7,026 nucleotides of DNA, from the NCBI GenBank assembly GCA_905235885.1, contig CAJONM010000060.1, forward strand, positions 1-7,026, given 5' to 3'. This document shows positions 1 to 5,006 of this stretch, one piece after another (position 1 is the stretch's first letter; each line of letters begins with the position of its first letter). Below the pieces are notes generated by a model that made no database searches, was not told the origin of the DNA, and worked only from the letters and a program-made list of their open reading frames with translations. The position numbers were made by a program, and so were the translations under genes. This DNA comes from an uncultured Clostridia bacterium (lineage in GTDB: Bacteria > Bacillota > Clostridia > UBA1381).

Positions 1-26
1 CTATGGTCGGAAACGCACATGGGCAT

Positions 27-82
27 AACAAAGCGCTTTATCTTCTCTGCCCGCCGCAGGCGTGCGCCGAAGGCGCTTTGTT
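27..82 (-). terminator. Inverted repeat downstream of prfB, probable terminator
   Basis: Perfect 10-bp arms AACAAAGCGC (27-36) and GCGCTTTGTT (73-82) begin 1 base past the prfB stop codon. The 36-nt loop is GC-rich. Read on the minus strand it can form smaller hairpins, GCGCC-TTC-GGCGC (near 75-63) and CGCC-TGC-GGCG, and the first of these competes with the long stem. The 3' arm on the minus strand supplies the only U-rich stretch (TTTGTT) and is followed by ATGCCC, so it is an imperfect intrinsic terminator for prfB. On the plus strand the stem is followed by a better T-rich stretch (TTCTTATTTCTTT), so it could also stop transcription entering from the left. Position and shape suggest a terminator, but the large loop keeps confidence moderate. 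Confidence 0.45.
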
Positions 83-83
83 C

Positions 84-1203
84 TTATTTCTTTAATGTCC
101 CTAAATTTGCCGCCGACAGATACGCGTTTATAAACCCGTTCAGCTCACCGTCCATGACGGCGCCGATATTGCCCATTTCATAGCCTGTTCTCAGATCCTT
201 TACCATGGTATACGGCTGAAAAACATATGAGCGTATCTGGTTGCCCCAGCCGTTATCGGTCTGAACGCCCTGTATTTCGGAAATTTTTTCCTTGTGTTGC
301 TGCTCGGCTATTTCAACGAGCTTTGCCTTGAGCATCTTCATGGCGTAATCGCGGTTCTGAAGCTGAGAGCGCTGCGTCTGACATGATGTTACGATGCCGG
401 TCGGGATATGCGTAAGGCGTACCGCCGACGATGTCTTGTTTATATGCTGTCCGCCCGCTCCCGATGCGCGGAACACATCCATTTTCACATCCTCCGGACG
501 GATATCGACCTCGATATTGTCATCAAGCTCAGGCGTAACGGCGACGGATGCGAATGAAGTCATACGCTTGCCCTGTGAATTGAACGGCGATATGCGGACA
601 AGTCGATGTATGCCCTTTTCTGCTTTCAGATACCCGTACGCGTTAAGACCCGATATTTCCATGGTGCAGCTCTTTATACCTGCCTCATCGCCGGGGAGCG
701 TATCCATGATCTCGGCCTTGTACCCGTTTTTCTGCGCCCACATCTGATACATTCTGATCAGCATTTCACACCAGTCCTGAGCCTCTGTGCCGCCGGCTCC
801 GGCGTGGAATTCAATGATAGCGTCGGAACTGTCATATTTTCCGCTCAAAAGCGTTGCCAGCCGCATTTTATCAATGCTGTCGTTGAGCTTTGACACTGTC
901 GCTTTTATTTCTCCGACAAGGCTTGCGTCGTTTTCATCCTCCGCCATCTCTATCATCAGGAGCGCGTCCGACTGCGCCGTTTCTATATCCTCGAACGCGG
1001 CGAGCTTATCCTTGAGGTTCTTTGCCTTTTGCAGCACCTGCTGGGACGCTTTCGCGTCATCCCAGAAATCGGGCGCTGCGCATTGCTTGTCAAGTCCGGA
1101 TATTTCCGATTTCAGACCTGCAATGTCAAAGTGAATCCCTCAAATCGTTAATGCTTTTCTCCATTGCAAGGAGGGCGAGTCTGTATTCATCATACTCTAA
1201 CAT
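84..1203 (-). CDS. prfB: Peptide chain release factor 2 (RF2), expressed by programmed +1 frameshift
   Basis: RF2 reads UGA and UAA stop codons in the ribosomal A site and triggers hydrolysis of peptidyl-tRNA. Translation from the ATG at 1203-1201 gives 25 codons that reach CTT TGA at 1131-1126. Slipping +1 at 1128 enters the long frame that ends in TAA at 84-86, giving 372 residues in all. The residue numbering matches E. coli RF2: the stop-recognition tripeptide SPF is at 205-207 and the catalytic GGQ at 250-252, in the context RASGAGGQHINKTSSAVR. Residue 246 is Ala. The N-terminal helical domain includes the typical PDFWDD motif just after the shift. The start is supported by the Shine-Dalgarno AAGGAAG at 1217-1211. 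The gene lies 32 bp downstream of secA on the same strand, so co-transcription is likely. Expression should be autoregulated, because low RF2 favours the shift. Identification is secure. Confidence 0.97.
1125..1141 (-). promoter_or_regulatory. prfB programmed +1 ribosomal frameshift signal
   Basis: Reading on the minus strand gives GAGGG (1141-1137), then ATTCA, then the slippery CTT-TGA-C (1131-1125). The in-frame TGA is codon 26. The internal Shine-Dalgarno-like AGG starts 9 nt before the CTT, the same spacing as the AGGGGG element of E. coli prfB, although only GAGGG is kept here. The known mechanism is that slow decoding of UGA when RF2 is scarce lets the peptidyl-tRNA on CUU slip to UUU, and reading resumes at GAC (Asp26). 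The zero frame stops here, and the downstream frame continues with recognisable RF2 sequence immediately after the shift. This makes it recoding rather than a sequencing error. Confidence 0.95.
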
Positions 1204-1210
1204 TTAATCA

Positions 1211-1217
1211 CTTCCTT
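1211..1217 (-). promoter_or_regulatory. prfB ribosome binding site
   Basis: The minus strand reads AAGGAAG followed by TGATTAA and then the ATG at 1203. The 7-nt spacing is ideal, and the site fixes the prfB start upstream of the frameshift. It sits inside the 32-bp secA-prfB gap, which contains no obvious promoter or terminator. Confidence 0.85.
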
Positions 1218-1235
1218 ATTATGTTATTTATAATA

Positions 1236-3956
1236 TCATTTGCCGCAGCAATGCTTATATTTTTTTCCGCTTCCGCAGGGGCATGGGTCGTTTCTGCCGA
1301 CCTTTTTCTTTGCGCGAACGCCTGTGTTTTTCAATGTTCCGTCACTGCCGGTATCAATAGGCTTTGCGACCTGCTCGCGCTCTATCCTTATGCGCGGCTT
1401 GGAGTTGAGGATATATTTTACCGTATCGCGCTTTATCGATTCGAGCAGCGCGTCATAGAGGTCGGACGCGACATTTCTGAATTCGACTACCGGATCATGC
1501 TGACCGTATGCACGCAAGCCTATTTCGCGTTTTATCTGCTCCATTTCGTCAAGATGATCCATCCATAGAGTATCTACTACACGAAGCATGATAACTCGTT
1601 CAAGCTCCTGCATCTGATCGCCGAATATCTCACGCTGCGATTCGTAGTTATTGTGCGCGATCTCAAGCAGCTCATCCTTTATATCCGCCTTTGTGATGGA
1701 GTCAAGCTCCTCATCGGTGATATTGAATGCTCCGTTTGCGCGGAGAGTGGAGTCGGCAAACTCCGTAAGCGCACGGATATTCCATTCCTCAGGTATCTCG
1801 GTTATGCCTATGAAATCGTCCATTGCCGAGTTTATTATCTGCTCGATCATGCCGTTTATCGTTTCGCTCAGATCTTCACCGTCAAGGACCTTCTGACGCT
1901 GCGAGTATATGATCTTTCTCTGCTCGTTCATGACTTCGTCATATTGAAGAACATGCTTACGCGAGTCAAAGTTTCGGCTCTCAAGTGTTTTCTGCGCGTT
2001 TTCTATGGAGTTGCTCAGTATCTTTGCCTCTATCGGCTGATCCTCCTCAAGACCGAGTGCGCTTACCATTTTCTTTGTGCGCTCGCTGCCAAAGATACGC
2101 ATAAGGTCATCGTCAAGCGACAGGAAAAATCTCGATGCGCCCGGGTCACCCTGACGACCGGCTCTGCCTCGCAACTGGTTGTCTATTCGTCTTGATTCGT
2201 GACGCTCCGTACCGATTATAAAGAGACCTCCCAAAGCTACGACCTCGTCATGTTCGGGCTGTATTTCATTCTTGTACTTCTCGTTAAGCTCTGTAAATAT
2301 CTTTCGGGCTTCTATGATCTCTTCATCATCCGTATCGCCAAAGCCTGTCGCCTCGGAAATAAGCTCTTCGCTCAATCCGCGTTTTGCCATTTCATGCTTG
2401 GCAAGATATTCCGCGTTTCCGCCGAGCATAATATCCGTACCGCGGCCTGCCATATTTGTGGCAATGGTGACCGCGCCTTTTTTGCCTGCCTGCGCGATTA
2501 TCTCCGCTTCTCTTGCGTGATATTTGGCGTTGAGGACATTATGCTTTATGCCCAGCTTTTTGAGCAGCTTACTCAAAAGCTCGGATTTATCGACATTTAC
2601 CGTACCAACAAGAACCGGCTGCCCCTTGTCGTTGCATTCCTTTATCTGCGATATTACCGCCGAATATTTTCCTGCTTCGGTCTTATATACGCTATCCTGA
2701 TAATCCGTTCGGATAACGGGCTTATTTGTCGGAACGGCAACTATATCGAGCTTATATATATGCTGAAATTCCTCTTCTTCGGTAAGAGCGGTACCTGTCA
2801 TGCCCGAAAGCTTCCCGTACAGGCGGAAGAAATTCTGGAATGTTATCGTTGCCAAGGTTCTGTTCTCGTTTTCGACCTTTACGCCCTCTTTTGCTTCAAT
2901 AGCCTGATGCAAACCGTCACTGTAGCGTCTGCCGGGCATTATTCTGCCTGTAAATTCGTCTACTATCATGACCTGACCTTCGGGAGTAACGACATATTGC
3001 TGGTCGCGGTGCATAACGCCGTTTGCGTGCAGAGCCTGATTGATATGATGCAGCAGCTTCATGTTTTCGGGATCGGACAGGTTTTCAACATTGAATGCCT
3101 GCTCCGCCTTCTTTACTCCGCGCTCTGTAAGCGTAGCGGTTTTTGCTTTTTCGTCAACTATATAGTCCGCGTCAACATTTGTATCGTGCTCTTTTGTGTC
3201 CTGCTCCGTTACAACGAGCTTTTTAAGCCGTTTTACAAACAGATCCGCCACATGATAAAGCTCGTTTGCCTCGTTGCCCATGCCGGATATGATAAGCGGC
3301 GTTCTTGCCTCGTCTATGAGGATTGAGTCCACCTCGTCGACTATGGCGTAGTTGTGTCCGCGCTGTACCATCTGCTCCTTGTGAACTACCATGTTATCAC
3401 GCAGATAATCGAAACCGAGCTCGTTGTTTGTGCCGTAGGTGATGTCGCAGGCATAAGCCTCGCGGCGCTCGTCGTTTTGCTTTTCATGTATTATAAGACC
3501 GCAGCTCATGCCGAGGAAGCGATAGACCTTGCCCATCCATTCCGAGTCGCGCTTTGCCAGATAATCGTTGACGGTGACGATATGTACACCCTTACCCGTC
3601 AATGCGTTAAGATATGCCGGAAGCGTCGATACGAGAGTTTTACCTTCACCTGTTTTCATTTCGGCTATACGCCCCTGATGAAGGATGATACCGCCGACGA
3701 TCTGAACATAGAAATGCTTCATGCCAAGCACGCGCCAGCTTGCTTCGCGCATAACGGCAAAAGCCTCCGGAAGAAGCTCATCAAGCGTTTCACCGCTGTT
3801 GTAGCGTTGTTTAAATTCGGCTGTTTTGGCTTTCAGCTCCGCGTCGGAGAGCTTTTCCATTTCGGGTGCCAGAGCATCGACCTGTTTTGCGATCGGATGC
3901 ACTTTTTTAAGCTCACGCTCGGAATATGTGCCGAACAGCTTGTCAAATATATTCAT
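1236..3956 (-). CDS. secA: Protein translocase subunit SecA (preprotein translocase ATPase)
   Basis: SecA is the ATP-driven motor that pushes unfolded preproteins through the SecYEG channel at the cytoplasmic membrane. The 906-residue product has Walker A MKTGEGKT at 100-107, the DEAD-like Walker B VDEVDS around 206-211, TNMAGRGTDI at 500-509 and the NBD2 motif GTERHESRRIDNQLRGR from 582. The helical scaffold and wing domains (VMNEQRKIIYSQR, LWMDHLDEM) follow. The C-terminal zinc-binding tail is CPCGSGKKYKHCC, with Cys 892, 894, 903 and 904. This tail binds SecB or ribosomes in other species. A charged stretch at about 514-571 lengthens NBD2 relative to B. subtilis SecA (841 residues). The ATG at 3956 was chosen because AAAGGA lies 7 nt upstream and MNIFDKLFG is a typical SecA N-terminus. 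The in-frame ATG at 3989 has no ribosome site. prfB follows in the same direction. Function is certain. Confidence 0.98.
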   Translation of the reverse strand: MNIFDKLFGTYSERELKKVHPIAKQVDALAPEMEKLSDAELKAKTAEFKQRYNSGETLDELLPEAFAVMREASWRVLGMKHFYVQIVGGIILHQGRIAEMKTGEGKTLVSTLPAYLNALTGKGVHIVTVNDYLAKRDSEWMGKVYRFLGMSCGLIIHEKQNDERREAYACDITYGTNNELGFDYLRDNMVVHKEQMVQRGHNYAIVDEVDSILIDEARTPLIISGMGNEANELYHVADLFVKRLKKLVVTEQDTKEHDTNVDADYIVDEKAKTATLTERGVKKAEQAFNVENLSDPENMKLLHHINQALHANGVMHRDQQYVVTPEGQVMIVDEFTGRIMPGRRYSDGLHQAIEAKEGVKVENENRTLATITFQNFFRLYGKLSGMTGTALTEEEEFQHIYKLDIVAVPTNKPVIRTDYQDSVYKTEAGKYSAVISQIKECNDKGQPVLVGTVNVDKSELLSKLLKKLGIKHNVLNAKYHAREAEIIAQAGKKGAVTIATNMAGRGTDIMLGGNAEYLAKHEMAKRGLSEELISEATGFGDTDDEEIIEARKIFTELNEKYKNEIQPEHDEVVALGGLFIIGTERHESRRIDNQLRGRAGRQGDPGASRFFLSLDDDLMRIFGSERTKKMVSALGLEEDQPIEAKILSNSIENAQKTLESRNFDSRKHVLQYDEVMNEQRKIIYSQRQKVLDGEDLSETINGMIEQIINSAMDDFIGITEIPEEWNIRALTEFADSTLRANGAFNITDEELDSITKADIKDELLEIAHNNYESQREIFGDQMQELERVIMLRVVDTLWMDHLDEMEQIKREIGLRAYGQHDPVVEFRNVASDLYDALLESIKRDTVKYILNSKPRIRIEREQVAKPIDTGSDGTLKNTGVRAKKKVGRNDPCPCGSGKKYKHCCGK

Positions 3957-3963
3957 CTTATCG

Positions 3964-3969
3964 TCCTTT
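3964..3969 (-). promoter_or_regulatory. secA ribosome binding site
   Basis: The minus strand reads AAAGGA, then CGATAAG, then the ATG at 3956-3954. The 7-nt spacing selects this start over the in-frame ATG 33 bp upstream at 3989, which is preceded by TACAATGACATT-type sequence with no purine-rich ribosome site. Confidence 0.85.
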
Positions 3970-4020
3970 CTCAATATAAATAATGTCATTGTATCGTATA
4001 GTAATAAGCATACAAACTAT

Positions 4021-4049
4021 ATTGTACCATAAATTTTGGAATATTACCA
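4021..4049 (-). promoter_or_regulatory. Candidate SigA promoter for secA-prfB
   Basis: On the minus strand there is an extended -10, TGG-TACAAT (the hexamer at 4026-4021), with a 17-bp spacer to a weak -35, TGGTAA (4049-4044, 3 of 6 matches to TTGACA). A poor -35 combined with a TGn extension and A/T tracts directly upstream is a common arrangement. The predicted transcript would start near 4014 and give a leader of roughly 58 nt before secA. A second TACAAT at 3993-3988 has no better -35 and lies closer to the start. No CtsR heptad pair is visible on this side. Confidence 0.5.
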
Positions 4050-4050
4050 C

Positions 4051-4080
4051 TATTTTTTGAAAAAAATCTAAAAAAATTCT
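4051..4080. promoter_or_regulatory. Phased A/T tracts, UP-element-like
   Basis: T6 (4053-4058), A7 (4060-4066) and A7 (4070-4076) form an A/T-rich block. The two A tracts are spaced by about one helical turn, as expected for bent DNA. On the secA strand the block begins right behind the candidate -35, where the RNA polymerase alpha C-terminal domains bind. I infer a promoter-stimulating role from position and composition only. Confidence 0.4.
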
Positions 4081-4084
4081 CAAA

Positions 4085-4102
4085 TTCACAATCTGTTCAC
4101 AA
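4085..4102. repeat. Direct repeat of TTCACAA, spacer TCTG
   Basis: TTCACAA occurs at 4085-4091 and again at 4096-4102, an 11-bp period that puts both on the same face of the helix. It lies about 30 bp upstream of the ctsR -35 and 36 bp upstream of the candidate secA -35. TTCACAA resembles a half-site of the redox repressor Rex, but Rex sites are inverted (TTGTGAA-N4-TTCACAA) and this pair is direct. No regulator is assigned. Confidence 0.4.
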
Positions 4103-4132
4103 AGAAATAATAAAATAAATACAAAAAAGGTG

Positions 4133-4161
4133 TTGACAAAAGAGGGGTAATATGCTAAAAT
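4133..4161 (+). promoter_or_regulatory. SigA-type promoter of the ctsR operon
   Basis: A consensus -35, TTGACA (4133-4138), is followed by a 17-bp spacer and the -10 TAAAAT (4156-4161), preceded by the extended -10 TGC (4153-4155). Transcription should begin near 4168-4170, leaving a leader of about 42 nt. Such a strong core promoter fits an operon held down by a repressor and released on stress. The GGGGTAA at 4144-4150 resembles part of a SigB -10, but no matching -35 is present. Confidence 0.9.
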
Positions 4162-4169
4162 ATATTCAA

Positions 4170-4192
4170 GGTCAAAGAAAGTCAAAGTCAAA
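4170..4192 (+). promoter_or_regulatory. CtsR operator (heptad repeat, with third half-site)
   Basis: GGTCAAA (4170-4176), GAA, AGTCAAA (4180-4186) matches the established CtsR consensus RGTCAAA-NAN-RGTCAAA at every position. A further GTCAAA (4187-4192) abuts the second heptad. The site begins at about the predicted transcription start and lies upstream of ctsR itself. CtsR bound here should block the -10/+1 region, so the operon is autoregulated. Heat inactivation of CtsR, or its control by the McsA/McsB system encoded in the same operon, would relieve repression. Confidence 0.95.
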
Positions 4193-4199
4193 AGACAAG

Positions 4200-4207
4200 A
4201 AGGTGAT
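4200..4207 (+). promoter_or_regulatory. ctsR ribosome binding site
   Basis: AAGGTGAT includes seven bases (AGGTGAT) complementary to the 16S rRNA 3' end. Its AGG ends 7 nt before the ATG at 4211. This supports Met1 over the ATG two codons later. Confidence 0.8.
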
Positions 4208-4210
4208 GTT

Positions 4211-4603
4211 ATGGGAATGTCAGATAGGATAGAGGCTTTTATACTGGAGCTGATGCGGCAGGAGCAGCAGGATTGGATAACGATACAACGCAATGAAATG
4301 GCGCAGCTTTTCGGATGCGTGCCGTCGCAGATAAATTATGTTATCTCGACCCGATTTACTCCCGAACGCGGCTACGCGGTGCAATCGCGGCGCGGCGGCG
4401 GCGGATGCGTTAAAATACGGCGGACCGAAAGCGAGGAGCTGATAGATCAGCGTAATGCGGATGAATATATAAAGAAGCTTTCGGATGTCGGTTATATAAC
4501 GCGCCGTGAAGCGGCAATAATAAAAGCAGCAGCCGCGGCGGCGGAAAACGATAAGGCAAGGTATCGTATAATGAAGGAAATAATGGAAGCGATCATACGG
4601 TGA
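4211..4603 (+). CDS. ctsR: Transcriptional repressor CtsR (class III heat-shock regulator)
   Basis: CtsR is a dimeric DNA-binding repressor of clp and mcs genes in Firmicutes. The product has 130 residues. The N-terminal winged helix-turn-helix spans about 5-70, with CVPSQINYVISTRF (36-49) as the recognition region. R61-GGGG (61-65) is the wing whose glycines act as an intrinsic heat sensor. Its arginine corresponds to the DNA-contacting residue that McsB phosphorylates in Geobacillus CtsR. The C-terminal dimerisation and McsB/ClpC-interaction region (about 80-130) is helical, with the family-like segment GYITRREAAIIKA and then an Ala6 run. CtsR usually has about 150 residues. The missing length is mainly in the linker between wing and C-terminal domain (about 70-90). 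It is the first gene of the operon, directly behind its own operator, and ends in TGA 22 bp before mcsA. Confidence 0.96.
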   Translation: MGMSDRIEAFILELMRQEQQDWITIQRNEMAQLFGCVPSQINYVISTRFTPERGYAVQSRRGGGGCVKIRRTESEELIDQRNADEYIKKLSDVGYITRREAAIIKAAAAAAENDKARYRIMKEIMEAIIR

Positions 4604-4625
4604 CAAAGAAAGGCGGTAATAAAAA

Positions 4626-5006
4626 ATGATGGATCTGTTTACGGAATTATTTGATATGATAGACGGTATGGGCGCATATTCGGTAAGCCCGACCGTAAAT
4701 CAATACGGGAAGAAATGCCCCGTATGCGGCAGAACATGGAACGATTTTGCGAAAACGGGAAAATTCGGATGCGGCGAGTGCTACAATACCTTTCGTCCGC
4801 TTGCGGAGCAGGCGATAAGGCAGGTGCAGTCATCCTCCGTTCATTCGGGAAAAATCCCATCCAATTCAGCCGCGGACATAAAGGCGAAGCGGCATCTTGA
4901 GGAACTGAAAAAACAGCTCAAGGACGCGGTAAAAAAAGAGGAGTATGAGACCGCCGCGAGGCTTCACGCCGAAATAAAGGAATTAGAGGGAGGCACGGGA
5001 AAATGA
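4626..5006 (+). CDS. mcsA: McsA-like activator of protein arginine kinase, single zinc finger
   Basis: McsA binds and activates the arginine kinase McsB and takes part in controlling CtsR. This 126-residue protein has one zinc-finger motif, CPVC (C31, C34) and CGEC (C49, C52), with the family signature KTGKFGCGECY, then VHSGKIP (72-78). The C-terminal UVR-type coiled hairpin (about 86-121, KRHLEELKKQLKDAVKKEEY) follows. B. subtilis McsA has about 185 residues and an additional N-terminal CxxC pair. Here the protein begins just before the second finger, and ctsR ends only 22 bp upstream, so no coding room exists for the first. Translation starts at ATG 4626, or at the adjacent ATG 4629, behind AAAGGCGG (4609-4616). 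The stop codon overlaps the mcsB start (ATGA), which suggests translational coupling and balanced synthesis of the two partners. Confidence 0.93.
   Translation: MMDLFTELFDMIDGMGAYSVSPTVNQYGKKCPVCGRTWNDFAKTGKFGCGECYNTFRPLAEQAIRQVQSSSVHSGKIPSNSAADIKAKRHLEELKKQLKDAVKKEEYETAARLHAEIKELEGGTGK

Noticed and set aside
1..35. Minus-strand ATGCCCATG as the start of a further gene downstream of prfB
   Set aside because: Only a few codons are visible before the window edge, and no Shine-Dalgarno precedes it. It cannot be supported.
3..95. Short plus-strand frame of 30 codons from ATG at 3
   Set aside because: It runs through the inverted repeat and into the prfB 3' end, and no ribosome site can be seen within the window. 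It is most likely chance.
394..747. Plus-strand open frames opposite prfB
   Set aside because: They are antisense to conserved RF2 coding sequence, with no start signal or protein family resemblance.
1125..1131. GTCAAAG on the plus strand inside prfB resembles a CtsR half-site
   Set aside because: It is the reverse complement of the CTTTGAC frameshift motif, lies inside coding sequence and has no second heptad at the required spacing.
84..1203. Reading prfB as a frameshifted pseudogene
   Set aside because: The break is precisely the known CTT TGA C recoding site at codon 26, and both flanks encode conserved RF2 sequence.
2199..3326. Long plus-strand open frame of 375 codons opposite secA
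   Set aside because: It is fully antisense to a certain gene, has no recognisable domain or ribosome site, and its Cys/Leu/Phe-rich composition is what the complement of secA codons gives.
3957..3989. Longer SecA start at ATG 3989 (11 extra residues)
   Set aside because: There is no ribosome site before it, the extra residues are unlike SecA N-termini, and the internal ATG at 3956 has a well-placed AAAGGA.
4132..4150. Possible SigB promoter upstream of ctsR, as in B. subtilis
   Set aside because: GGGGTAA resembles a SigB -10, but no GTTT-type -35 lies 13-15 bp upstream. The SigA promoter explains the region.
4220..4606. Minus-strand frame opposite ctsR
   Set aside because: It is a shadow of ctsR, whose family match, operator and ribosome site are clear.
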